64,000 nucleotides of DNA from Membranihabitans marinus (GTDB taxonomy: Bacteria; Bacteroidota; Bacteroidia; Chitinophagales; Saprospiraceae): the NCBI RefSeq assembly GCF_021729155.1, contig NZ_JAJQYA010000007.1:1-64000 (forward strand), written 5' to 3'. Position 1 is the first letter of the stretch. Every line of letters begins with the position of its first letter. Below, in pieces: positions 17,822 to 27,996 of this stretch. Under the pieces are notes generated by a model. That model saw only the letters and a list, made by a program, of their open reading frames with translations, was not told where the DNA came from and did not search any database. Both the position numbers and the translations under genes were made by a program.

Positions 17822-18733
17822 ATGAAGCATTTTAAAACACTGTCCGCTTATCTAGAATACCTAGAGCTTCCGCGCCCAGAACACCCTATGTTTAGCGTGT
17901 TTTCTGCAATGGGACAAGGTTTTTTGCCTTGTCCAAAAGACAGTTCGCCACCGATTACCAACGATTGCTACTCCATTAGTTTTAAGAAGATAGTAAGGGG
18001 GGATCTTACTTACGGTCGAACCAAATATGATTTTACTAATGGCGCTTTATTTTTTATTGCACCCCGACAAGTGATTCAGTGGGATAATAGCGTTGTTTTT
18101 GAACAAAAAGGTTTTTCCATTACCTTTCATGAGGATTTCCTGAAAGGCAGTGAGTTGGCGCATCAGATTAAAAAATATGGTTTCTTTTCTTATTCCGCCA
18201 ATGAGGCTCTCCATCTGTCGCCCAAAGAAGAAAACCAATTAGAGTCGATTGTGGAAAGTATTGATATTGAATACCGGAATAATCAAGATGAATTCAGTAA
18301 AGACATTATTTTATCTCAACTAACTACACTATTGAAATACGCCAATCGGTTTTACGAAAGGCAGTTTATCCACCGAAAAGAGTTGAACAATGATTTGTTG
18401 GAGCGTTTTAATCAGCATTTGGATGCCTTTTTTGACTCCGGACAATTAGAAGAAAAAGGAATTCCCAGCATTGAAGAGATTGCGGATCGGCTATTGGTTT
18501 CGCAGCGATATCTCAGTGATACATTGAAAAAAGAGACTGGCAAAACTTCCACCGAGCATTTGCAGTTTTACTTGATTGACGAAGCCAAGAATATCTTATT
18601 AAATCCCAAGAAAACAATATCGGAAGTTGCCTACGATTTGGGCTTTGAATACCCTTCCTATTTTTCTCGGCTATTTAAAAAGAGAGAAGGTATTAGTCCA
18701 ACGGAGTATAGAGAGAAGTATAAAATGAACTAA
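17822..18733 (+). CDS. AraC-family transcriptional regulator
   Basis: The 303-residue protein has an N-terminal cupin-like sensing part (FTNGALFFIAPRQVIQWDNS) and a C-terminal double helix-turn-helix (about 200-300): SIEEIADRLLVSQRYLSDTL, KKETGKTSTEHLQFYLIDEA and the AraC signature VAYDLGFEYPSYFSRLFKKR. It is a DNA-binding activator or repressor, and the effector is unknown. It is cotranscribed with the membrane protein upstream. Confidence 0.9.
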   Translation: MKHFKTLSAYLEYLELPRPEHPMFSVFSAMGQGFLPCPKDSSPPITNDCYSISFKKIVRGDLTYGRTKYDFTNGALFFIAPRQVIQWDNSVVFEQKGFSITFHEDFLKGSELAHQIKKYGFFSYSANEALHLSPKEENQLESIVESIDIEYRNNQDEFSKDIILSQLTTLLKYANRFYERQFIHRKELNNDLLERFNQHLDAFFDSGQLEEKGIPSIEEIADRLLVSQRYLSDTLKKETGKTSTEHLQFYLIDEAKNILLNPKKTISEVAYDLGFEYPSYFSRLFKKREGISPTEYREKYKMN

Positions 18734-19080
18734 TTCAATGGGTTTTTAAACCTTGAATTCCCGTGGCAAAAAGGAGCTAATATCAATTATATATACATTG
18801 GAAATAATTGGTCATCGATTTAAGACATTTCGTCAATTTAAGGCATCTGTAAAATTTCAAAATATAAATAACCAAAGCAAATATTTAACCTCGAATTTTA
18901 TACCCTCAGGCTTTGTAAGGGAGGTAGTTTTTATGTGATTTACGGTGTAATTACGCCGGTGTCATGGCCCAGTCGGGAAAGAATCTACTTTGACCTCTAT
19001 TTATACATTAATCACCTTTATTTATACAGGGTAAATTTAAAAAGGAAATTCATCTTTGTATTTAATAAATTTAAAGAAAT
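18734..19080. other. Intergenic gap with a repeat remnant
   Basis: No gene is supported; a 61-codon frame here looks accidental. At 18940-18975 the bases GATTTACGGTGTAATTACGC then CGGTGTCATGGC are a degenerate copy of the GATTTACAGGGCAATCACGC unit of cluster R1. Confidence 0.45.
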
Positions 19081-19944
19081 ATGAAAAGGATAGGGTTCTT
19101 ATTTGCAATCAATCTATTAGTATTTTCAGCATATGGCCAGAGGGAATCACAAGGTGAAAAGCAAAAACCAAATGTCGAAGTTGTCTCCAGTGCTGAAATT
19201 GAATGGACTCACCTCAATCCGGCGCGCGGTGATGCAGGTCCACAAGCAGGCAATCTATGGGGGGATCGGACAAGGGAGGGAAAGACTGGGTTCCTTGTGA
19301 AATTTAAGGATGGATTTTCATCTCCACCTCATATACACAATGTAAGCTATCGCGGTATCGTACTCAATGGTATGGTACACAATGATGATGAGAATGCGGA
19401 CAAAATGTGGTTACCTGCTGGATCTTATTGGACACAGCCAGCTGGACAACCTCATATTACGGCTGCGGAAGGTCAATATAACCTTGCCTATATTGAGATT
19501 GAATCGGGTCCCTATTTGGTAATCCCTACAGAAGAGGCATTTGACAATGGGGAAAGACCGATTAACCTTCATTCGACTAATATGGTGTGGTTGGATCGAT
19601 GGAGTTCGACATGGATTGACTATGGTTATCCAGACCAGGCTACTGAAGGAGTGGAAGTCAGTTTTCTTTGGGGCCAACCTCGTGAAGATGGTTTGAGTGG
19701 GAGTCTTGTAAAGTTTCCTGTTGGATTTTCTGGATTTATAGAAAGTCATGGTTCTGAATTTAGAGCTGTTGTGATACAGGGTGAGATTCAATATCAGGGT
19801 ATGGATAATACTGAAGATAAAAAATTGGATGCCGGTAGTTATTTTGGATCTCAAGGAGAGGTGGCTCATCGTCTATTCTCTCTATCCGAACAAGAGGAAG
19901 TATTGATATATATTAGATCTAATGGAAGTTTCAAAATTCATTAG
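19081..19944 (+). CDS. Secreted DUF4437 cupin protein
   Basis: The 287-residue protein has a signal peptide ([20 protein letters not shown]). Two cupin-like halves follow: about 55-140 with [20 protein letters not shown] and QPHITAAEG (candidate metal-binding histidines), and about 175-285 with the parallel [20 protein letters not shown] and [15 protein letters not shown]. This is the DUF4437 arrangement. It probably resides in the periplasm or outside. The function is unknown; a metal-dependent enzyme or sugar-binding role is possible. It is monocistronic, with about 340 bases non-coding upstream. Confidence 0.8.
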   Translation: MKRIGFLFAINLLVFSAYGQRESQGEKQKPNVEVVSSAEIEWTHLNPARGDAGPQAGNLWGDRTREGKTGFLVKFKDGFSSPPHIHNVSYRGIVLNGMVHNDDENADKMWLPAGSYWTQPAGQPHITAAEGQYNLAYIEIESGPYLVIPTEEAFDNGERPINLHSTNMVWLDRWSSTWIDYGYPDQATEGVEVSFLWGQPREDGLSGSLVKFPVGFSGFIESHGSEFRAVVIQGEIQYQGMDNTEDKKLDAGSYFGSQGEVAHRLFSLSEQEEVLIYIRSNGSFKIH

Positions 19945-21851
19945 AGATAGTTGTTGATATACATGTTAGTTTAAAGCCCTGAAATAATATGTGGGGATTC
20001 TAAGGTCTGTTTATTTTAACAGACCTGACTGTGGTATGTGTTGTTTGTTGATTATTGCTGAATTGCGAAAAGTCCGACCAATGATAAATGGCAAACCACA
20101 TAGACTAGTAATCTTTTACCCTTTGAATATATTATGATTATTCACTATATAGTTGATTTTATGATATTGTAATCATTTTTTATTAAAATCATATCACGTC
20201 TTGTTTTTTACACGTTTTTCTATTTTGTGAAGCTGATCTAACAGTTGGATTACTTGAATTTTTTAATCGTTTTTACTTTAACTTAAGGGGTAAAATGTGG
20301 ATGTGTATTCCTTTTGATGGGCAGTTTAGTCTTTACTTTTAATTTTACATTGGGTTAAATGCAAACAAATATTGCCTCATATTAGCTGGGTTTGACTGTT
20401 TTTTGATTTTATATATTATTACAATTACTTGTATTAGCCTAAGTAATTGATCTCAAATTGAACCTCATTTATGAGGGAGGAAGGAAGTTTTACTAAAGAT
20501 TAAATTGTAGTTTTTCTAATGGGAAATGTGGTTTTAAATATTAATTTTTGTTAATATGACAATGTGCTTATGCCTGATAAGTACTATGTTTTTAGTGTTG
20601 TGATTAATCTGTATTTTCATTGTTCTGCAATATTCATTGGAGTATTGTATTTGTTTTATTTGAGGCCAATTGATCATCGAAAAAGAGGCCAAGATCTATG
20701 TATACCCATATTGGTAGTGAATGATATTCAATAGGTCAAAATTGTTTGTACACTGGTTTGTTTGAGCTGAAAAGTGATCTCATATAAGACAGGGAATGGA
20801 AAATATGGTCTGGATTGGCAGAATTTATTCAAGAGGTTGTCTATTGAAATTTAGGCTAGGAATATTTTCTATAGGAGTCTGGGTTTGTCATATTATATAA
20901 AAAAATGGATGTTCTAAAGTGGAAAAATCTATGAAATGCATCATTTCATTATTTATAAATATATACAATTATTGTAATTAGCAGATCTTTATATTTTAAT
21001 AAATGTAATATTGCAAATGTAATTTCAATGTGTTTTTTATTATTGAAATAGATATAGAATTTATAATTAAATTTTGTAAATTGCACTGGTTGTATTTGTA
21101 TCCCCACAATACAATCGATGAAAACTAATTCAAGAATATTTATAAATATTATTGAGGTTTTTTTAATGGCTTATTGATTGGAATACTTGGATTTTAGGTT
21201 TATCAATCGAGGTTTTTTATGGATTTAAATATTCCCATCATCGAAGGACATTAGTCTTTCAATGCCAATTTTGCAAATTTGACTTTTGAGACATTCAACA
21301 TTTAAAGTGATTGAAAATAATGTAGGTGTTAATTTTTTTATCCCGTCTATTTTCTTGTGGCTTTAACCTGGTATAAGGTAGAATGGATAAAAAAATGATG
21401 TTCTTTTGTCTCAAAACTGTCTTTTTTATAGGATTGGTAATGCGAGGATGGGATTGGAATAGTACCAAAGTAAACCTTTAGTTAATTTAAGGTTTTTCGA
21501 GGGGGGTAATCTATATTATTTCCCTGTAAATTCATATGTAGATTGAAGTATATATTCCAAGTTGACTTCCAAAGGTATTGGATGTGTTAGGTTATGCAAG
21601 TAGTATCTTCTTTCTATTTAAGTTTTTGAAATTGATTTTGTGGTTGTAGAATGGAAATTAGCTTTTCCAAAATTATAAAAGTGCGGACTCTTAAAGACCT
21701 TTTTTCGTAATGCATAGATAGTGTAATGCCCCTAAATATTGGTCTATGATGGCATTTTTATTCATACAAATAGGCTGGTTTACAGATGCCTATTTGAATC
21801 TAGAATATAATTTCAGAATGAGGTTAAACGATTTCAAAAAATACTTAAATT
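19945..21851. other. 1.9 kb gene-free AT-rich region
   Basis: I found no coding frame, tRNA or rRNA. The sequence is strongly AT-rich with many stops in all frames. The last part must carry the promoter and leader of the 1832-residue surface protein. Confidence 0.45.
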
Positions 21852-24800
21852 ATGAGGAAAATTCTACTTCTAATCGGATTAATGGTTTGGGTTACTGGTT
21901 TTACCTTTGCACAGGTCTGTGCAGATATAAGCGGGACTGGTGACTGTGATGGTGATGGTATAAGCAACGCAATTGAAGGCATAAATTGTAATAATCAAAA
22001 AGTGTATGCAACAAGTGTCACTAGAGATAGATCCAACTTTAATAGCCGATGTCTATCCGATCCATCTAATGAGGCCAATGCCTACATCACTTCTTATGAT
22101 GGGTCAGCCTATTGTGATCAATGGAATGGGACGGCTACCACATCTGCTACATGGTATGGACTTACTCCTGGACTGCGAACGTATTACACGGTGAGGTTGC
22201 GTACAGGAAGTTCTCACTATCCCAAAACTGGTCATGGTACTTTTAACTCCCCGGCTTTAAATAGGAGCTGGCATAGTGGGGGAGGGAGTTCTTCTGAGCT
22301 TTCTACTACCGAGTATTCTTTTATTCAGAGTGGTACAACTATGACCATCAGCCTGAGTTTCTATACTTCTGGTTCTGGAGATGTTGCCGGTGATCTTCTT
22401 TGGAGGGTAACTAATATCTATCAATATAATCCCAATATTGTATGTGGTGGTAGAGACTCGGATGGCGATGGAGTTCCGGATTATATAGATTTGGATACAG
22501 ACAATGACGGAATATTGGATATAGTTGAAAAAAATATTGATACAGATGGGGATGGGACGCCTGATTATAGAGATTTGGATTCGGACAACGACGGTCTATA
22601 TGATGTGCATGAAGTCTTGGGATTGGATACCAACAATGATGGAGCAGTAGATGGTGGTGTCAATGCACAGGGAGTGCCTTTGGCTGCCAATGGCGGAAGT
22701 GGATATCCAGATATAGATTCCGATAGTGATGGTCGAACCAATAGATTAGATTTGGATTCTGATAATGATGGGAGTTTAGATGGCTTAGAAGGATATGCCG
22801 ATGTGGATGGTGATAGTACGCCCAATTTTCTTGATTTAGATAGTGACGGAGATGGCTGTTATGATGCCTTGGAAGGAGGGGCAACTACTGTGCCCACTGA
22901 TATGGTCATAGCTGGCCCTTATGGAAACAATGGATTGGCCAATAGTAAGGAAACAAATGATACTTATAATGCCGATATAAATTACATTTCTATGTACACT
23001 GCATTTGCACTTTCTGCGATTTCCAATGGATGTGATGATACTGATAACGATGGTATCATAGATATCGTGGATTTAGATGATGACAATGATGGTGTTCCCG
23101 ATTTAGCGGAGACGCCATTGGGGCAAGATGTAGACACTGATGGAGATGGAATTCCCAATCGAATAGACTTGGATAGTGACAATGATGGTTGTAGTGATGC
23201 ATTGGAGGCTGGAGTATTTCCTAAAACAAATTTGTCCAATGGAAGTGATGCTGGCAATGGGAATTTGGCATTAGATAATGCAGTGTTTTTGCCGGCAGTT
23301 CCGGTTGGGCCTAATGGATTAGCCGATGAAGTGGAAACAGCACCAGAAAGTGGACAGGTATCGTATACTAGTTATTATGGTCAATATGGTTTGTCCAGTG
23401 GCTTGAATGCATGTATAGATTCCGATATGGATGGCATAGGAGACTTGGTTGATATAGATGATGACAATGATGGTATTCCAGATGCGGTCGAATCTCCGAA
23501 TTGTTTTTATACTTCAGAAGAATTGCAAATGATTGTCAATGTTACCTCGGATTTGGAACAATATTCATCTTTCGTGATAACCAATTCTTTCGATGGCAAT
23601 ACCTCTTCTCAAGCTGCATTAAAACCAGAAGATTGGGTAGGGAAAAGCATTTACGAAATTACCATGCTGTTTCCAGTTGCCATTGATGGAATATTCGTCG
23701 ATGTAGGATCGTATAAATTTTCAAGTAATACAAGTAGCACTTTTCGATTGGAAGGGTTTAATGGAGGGGCATGGTACCCACTTTCTATACCTTTAGTACA
23801 TAATAGTGCGGTTGATTTTACTGTCAATAATACATTGCAGCCAGGAGTTGCTTTTGAAAAATACAGATTGGTAGGAGTTGTAGGTAGTGCTTATTACCCT
23901 AGTGTAAGAGAATTTAATATGATATTGGGTGATTTTGTGGCCAGTAGGTATAATAAGGCTAGTTGTAGTGATGACTTAGATGGCGATGGTGTGCCGAATC
24001 ACTTGGACTTAGATAGCGATGGAGATGGCTGTTATGATAGTTTCGAGGCCAGTGTGACAGGATCTACTAAAACAGGAAGCTATACGGATTCCTTAACCAT
24101 ACCCATGGGGCAGACTACAGGGGTAGGATCCAATGGTTTGGCCGACCATGTAGAAACTTCGGCAGATAGCGATGAAATCAATTATATATCGACTTATTTT
24201 TACGCCCAGAGTGCTGCTCTAAACTTGTGTGCTGATAGCGATGAAGACGGGATAGGAGATCTAGTAGATATAGATGACGACAACGATGGAATCCCTGATG
24301 CAGTGGAGTCGCCAAATTGTTTTTATACCTCAGAGGAAGCGGGGACAATAGTAGGAATAACATCGGATTTTAGTAGTCCTGATAATTTTAACTTATTACA
24401 CGATGGAGCTTCGACATTGATTTTTAATTTCAATGCGGGAACAATGAATCCAGGCGATGACATTTTTATTATAGAATATCCCACTCAGGTGGAATTGTCT
24501 AGTGTGACGGTGTCTCATTTGATCTCTACTACTACAACTTCACGAGGGAAGTTATACGGATCACAAGATGGAAGTTCATGGGTGGAATTGACGAGTAGTG
24601 ATAGAGCTTTGAATACTTCTCCATTGGTTTTTTCGGTAAACATTAATGCGGATCGCTATAAATATTATTCCATAAGAAATACGGTCACAGGGGCATTGGC
24701 AGTGGCGAATACCATAGGTGAGATTACCAGTGCTGTTTCTAGCTCATATCTTGCTAGTCGGAATACCAAATCCACCTGTAGCGACGACTTAGATGGCGAT

Positions 24801-27350
24801 GGTGTACCCAATCACTTGGACTTAGATAGTGACGGAGATGGCTGTTATGATAGTTATGAAGCCAGTGTGACTGGATCTACGAAAACAGGTGCTTATACCG
24901 ATTCATTGACTATTCCAGAAGGGCAAACCACAGGCGTGGGTGTCAATGGATTGGCCGATCATGTAGAAACTTCGGCAGATAGCGATGAAATCAATTATAG
25001 CTCTACATATTTCTATGCCGTCAGTTCAGCCTTAAATGTATGTGCAGATAGCGATGAGGATGGTATTGGCGATTTGGTCGATATAGATGATGACAACGAT
25101 GGAATATTGGATGCGGTTGAATCTCCGAATTGTTTTTATACTGAATCTGAGGCTGGAACCATAATAGGAGTAACTTCTGATTTCTCTAGTCCAGATAATT
25201 TCAATTTATTATACGATGGAGCTTCGACTCAGCTATTTAATTTCAATGTGTCGACCATGAATCCAGGCGATGATATTTTTGTCATAGAATATCCAACACA
25301 GGTCGAGTTGTCCAGTGTGACGGTATCTCATCGAATATCGAATACCTCAACAGCTAGAGCTAAATTATACGGCTCATTGGATGGTGTTTCTTGGGTGGAA
25401 TTGACCAGCTCTGACGTTGCAATTAATATTACCCCAACCGTGTTTACCGTAAATAGTAATGAGGATCGCTATAAATATTATGGTATACGAAATACCGTTA
25501 CTGGAAATATTCCTGTCAGTTACACCATTGGTGAAATTACCAGTGTAGTAGCCAGTCCTTTTGTGCCCAGTCGATATACCAAACCCATCTGTACGGATGA
25601 CTTAGATGGCGATGGAATACCGAATCATTTGGACTTAGATAGCGATGGAGATGGCTGTTATGATAGTTATGAAGCCAGTGTGACTGGGGCTACGAAAACA
25701 GGAGGTTATACCGATTCATTGACTATTCCAGAAGGCCAGACCACAGGTGTAGGTGTCAATGGATTGGCCGACCATGTAGAAACCTCGGCAGATAGCGATG
25801 AAATTAATTATACTTCTACTTATTACTACGCCATCAGTGCTGCTTTAAATGTTTGTGCAGATAGTGATGAAGATGGCATCGGTGATTTAGTCGATATCGA
25901 TGACGATAACGATGGTATATTGGATGCGGTGGAATCGCCGAATTGTTTTTATTCTCCAGAAGAATTGCAAATGATTGTCAATGTTACTTCGGATTTGGAA
26001 CAATATTCATCTTTCGTGATAACCAATTCCTTCGATGGCAATGCCTCTACTCAAGCCATATTAAAGCCAGCAGCCTGGGTGGGCAAAACCATATATGAGA
26101 TTACTTTAGGTGCTGCAGTGGCTATTGACGGTATATTTGTCGATGTAGGATTGTACAAATTTTCGAGTAATGCAAGTAGTACTTTTCAGTTGGAGGGATA
26201 TAATGGCAGTGGCTGGATTCCACTCTCCAATCCTGTGGTCAATAATAATACAAGTGATTTTACTATAAATAATACATTGCAACCGGGAATTCAATTTGAA
26301 AAATACAGGTTTGTGGGAGTTAATGGAAGTGCTTATTATCCCAGTGTAAGAGAATTTTCAATTTTAATAGGTGATCTAATATCCAGTAGATATCCCAAAT
26401 CAACATGTAGTGATGACTTGGATGATGATGGCATTCCCAATCACTTGGACTTGGATAGTGACAATGACGGTATATATGATATTGTAGAAGCGGGTAATGC
26501 CTCAGTAATTGCATTGGACATAGATGGAAATGGGATATTGGAAGATACAGAATTTGCCGATACAGATATGGATGGATTGTCCGACGATATAGAGAATATC
26601 ATTAGCGGTGATCTGACAACAAATGCTGGGGTAACACCAGTAGAAACGACGCCAGGTACGCCGGATTATATTAATACCGACAGTGATGACGATGATTGTG
26701 TAGATGCTATAGAGGCTTATAATGATGTATATGTAGACAGCAATGGTGATGGAAGTTATGGCGGACTTTTGGATCCGTTTAACGATATGGATCCCGCTAA
26801 TATCAATGGGGTCGATGGATTGGGTAGGGTCAATGCCGCTACCTATTCAGGAACTAATGCTAGCGTTACCGATGCTAATATATCTGCCTGTGTACCCGAT
26901 TTTAGACCAGAATTGGTGTTGTTAAATAGCATAATAATAGGGGAGTCAGGCAATATAAATTTTGTAGTAAATATTGATGAGTTAAACAATTATTCCTTGG
27001 ATAATGGAGTGCCGGTTCAGTTTACAATTACAAAGGATACAAGAGTGCAAATTAATTGGAATAATAGTTTTGTGGGAGCATTTAATGGCAATCCATTCTT
27101 GCAAGTAGATAATACGGAATGGACCTATGATGGCAGCAATCCATTTGCTCATATTTGGACTTATAATGTTGGAGGTGCATTTCCTGCGAATGGATTGAAA
27201 AAAATAGGGATTAATGCCGTTTATACTGTTCCTGCTACTGGGGTTGGAACGCATTCTCTAAATGTAATAATTCCATTTGCCAATGTTGGTGGTGAGAGTA
27301 ATTTCGATAATAACATTGCTTCGGATATTATAAATTTTGATAATAATTAA
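21852..27350 (+). CDS. Giant secreted calcium-binding protein with tandem modules
   Basis: The 1832-residue protein has a signal peptide (MRKILLLIGLMVWVTGFTFA). Thrombospondin type 3 / DxDxDG calcium loops run through most of it (DSDGDGVPDYIDLDTDNDG and many more). From about residue 550 four modules of roughly 270 residues follow. Each is a discoidin-like domain starting SPNCFY, then NHLDLDSDGDGCYDS, a Thr/Ser-rich linker and DSDEDGIGDLVDIDDDNDG. The domain types run A-B-B-A. After a final calcium block (about 1500-1680) a C-terminal domain (about 1683-1832, from FRPELVLLNS) is shared with the next gene. No type A or B T9SS signal is recognisable at the end. It is likely a surface adhesin or matrix protein. 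Confidence 0.85.
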   Translation: MRKILLLIGLMVWVTGFTFAQVCADISGTGDCDGDGISNAIEGINCNNQKVYATSVTRDRSNFNSRCLSDPSNEANAYITSYDGSAYCDQWNGTATTSATWYGLTPGLRTYYTVRLRTGSSHYPKTGHGTFNSPALNRSWHSGGGSSSELSTTEYSFIQSGTTMTISLSFYTSGSGDVAGDLLWRVTNIYQYNPNIVCGGRDSDGDGVPDYIDLDTDNDGILDIVEKNIDTDGDGTPDYRDLDSDNDGLYDVHEVLGLDTNNDGAVDGGVNAQGVPLAANGGSGYPDIDSDSDGRTNRLDLDSDNDGSLDGLEGYADVDGDSTPNFLDLDSDGDGCYDALEGGATTVPTDMVIAGPYGNNGLANSKETNDTYNADINYISMYTAFALSAISNGCDDTDNDGIIDIVDLDDDNDGVPDLAETPLGQDVDTDGDGIPNRIDLDSDNDGCSDALEAGVFPKTNLSNGSDAGNGNLALDNAVFLPAVPVGPNGLADEVETAPESGQVSYTSYYGQYGLSSGLNACIDSDMDGIGDLVDIDDDNDGIPDAVESPNCFYTSEELQMIVNVTSDLEQYSSFVITNSFDGNTSSQAALKPEDWVGKSIYEITMLFPVAIDGIFVDVGSYKFSSNTSSTFRLEGFNGGAWYPLSIPLVHNSAVDFTVNNTLQPGVAFEKYRLVGVVGSAYYPSVREFNMILGDFVASRYNKASCSDDLDGDGVPNHLDLDSDGDGCYDSFEASVTGSTKTGSYTDSLTIPMGQTTGVGSNGLADHVETSADSDEINYISTYFYAQSAALNLCADSDEDGIGDLVDIDDDNDGIPDAVESPNCFYTSEEAGTIVGITSDFSSPDNFNLLHDGASTLIFNFNAGTMNPGDDIFIIEYPTQVELSSVTVSHLISTTTTSRGKLYGSQDGSSWVELTSSDRALNTSPLVFSVNINADRYKYYSIRNTVTGALAVANTIGEITSAVSSSYLASRNTKSTCSDDLDGDGVPNHLDLDSDGDGCYDSYEASVTGSTKTGAYTDSLTIPEGQTTGVGVNGLADHVETSADSDEINYSSTYFYAVSSALNVCADSDEDGIGDLVDIDDDNDGILDAVESPNCFYTESEAGTIIGVTSDFSSPDNFNLLYDGASTQLFNFNVSTMNPGDDIFVIEYPTQVELSSVTVSHRISNTSTARAKLYGSLDGVSWVELTSSDVAINITPTVFTVNSNEDRYKYYGIRNTVTGNIPVSYTIGEITSVVASPFVPSRYTKPICTDDLDGDGIPNHLDLDSDGDGCYDSYEASVTGATKTGGYTDSLTIPEGQTTGVGVNGLADHVETSADSDEINYTSTYYYAISAALNVCADSDEDGIGDLVDIDDDNDGILDAVESPNCFYSPEELQMIVNVTSDLEQYSSFVITNSFDGNASTQAILKPAAWVGKTIYEITLGAAVAIDGIFVDVGLYKFSSNASSTFQLEGYNGSGWIPLSNPVVNNNTSDFTINNTLQPGIQFEKYRFVGVNGSAYYPSVREFSILIGDLISSRYPKSTCSDDLDDDGIPNHLDLDSDNDGIYDIVEAGNASVIALDIDGNGILEDTEFADTDMDGLSDDIENIISGDLTTNAGVTPVETTPGTPDYINTDSDDDDCVDAIEAYNDVYVDSNGDGSYGGLLDPFNDMDPANINGVDGLGRVNAATYSGTNASVTDANISACVPDFRPELVLLNSIIIGESGNINFVVNIDELNNYSLDNGVPVQFTITKDTRVQINWNNSFVGAFNGNPFLQVDNTEWTYDGSNPFAHIWTYNVGGAFPANGLKKIGINAVYTVPATGVGTHSLNVIIPFANVGGESNFDNNIASDIINFDNN
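23500..26420 (+). repeat. Tandem coding repeats inside the giant surface protein
   Basis: Four units of about 815 bases begin near 23500, 24310, 25130 and 25945. Units 1 and 4 share one discoidin-like domain (EELQMIVNVTSDLEQYSSFV) and units 2 and 3 share another (AGTIVGITSDFSSPDNFN). The linking calcium blocks are nearly identical in DNA among the units. The fourth unit is followed by the C-terminal calcium block instead of a full linker. Confidence 0.85.
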
Positions 27351-27414
27351 AAATCTGTATGTGGTATGTAAAAGATATATTGTTTTCTAAATAAGAAATA
27401 TTGAAATGGAAAAT

Positions 27415-27444
27415 AAAAATAGCGGGTCTTTACCCGCTATTTTT
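27415..27444 (+). terminator. Rho-independent terminator after the giant surface protein
   Basis: Perfect arms AAAAATAGCGGGT and ACCCGCTATTTTT around a CTTT loop, 65 bases after the stop. The symmetrical A and T runs make it potentially bidirectional. Confidence 0.85.
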
Positions 27445-27662
27445 ATTATTTAATGGTGGTTGTTATCTATTTCGTATTGCGAAAGGAGAAGACTTACATG
27501 GAACAGATATCATGGGAGTTATTTTTCTCCAGCCAATATTTGTGGATAAGTAATCAATACTTGTAACTTTTTCCCTATAATCATTTTATTTTATGAATAG
27601 TTGTTGGTTGAATTCTAATTTTAGAATTTGTTAGATGTAGATATTTATTGGGTTTAAATTAT

Positions 27663-27764
27663 TTTGCCAGTGTCGCTAATAATTTTTAGCTATATTTGTA
27701 ATCTAATTTATATTCTAGGACTAACCCCAGTCCAAAAATTTAATGAATTATCATAGCATCATCT
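27663..27764 (+). promoter_or_regulatory. Promoter and leader element upstream of the second surface protein
   Basis: A -7 box TATATTTG lies at 27691-27698, with TTTG at 27663-27666 as a rather distant -33. Downstream is the palindromic GGACTAACCCCAGTCC (27718-27733), followed by TTAATGA and CATCATCT (27757-27764). The same string of elements precedes the gene at 31934 at nearly the same distance from the start codon, so it is probably a conserved 5' leader. Confidence 0.55.
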
Positions 27765-27996
27765 CAGAAAAACAATTAATGTAAGTAATTACATTTAATT
27801 AAAGTATTTGGTGTGTCAGTTATACTACAGTACTTGGTTTGTATGCTATCTTGTAATCATTCATAATTATTTCTTAATAGAGGTTGTGTTTTTTAAGTTG
27901 ATTCTGTTGGTTTGAACAGAATATGCTGTAGTGCTCCATGACAGCCTAATTCACTTTTAAAGCAGAGATATTAATATTCAAAGAAATAATACCACT

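Noticed and set aside
22565-22884. Minus-strand frames antisense to the giant surface protein
   Set aside because: Long antisense frames are a by-product of the repeated DxDxDG codons. The plus-strand frame is continuous and has a signal peptide.
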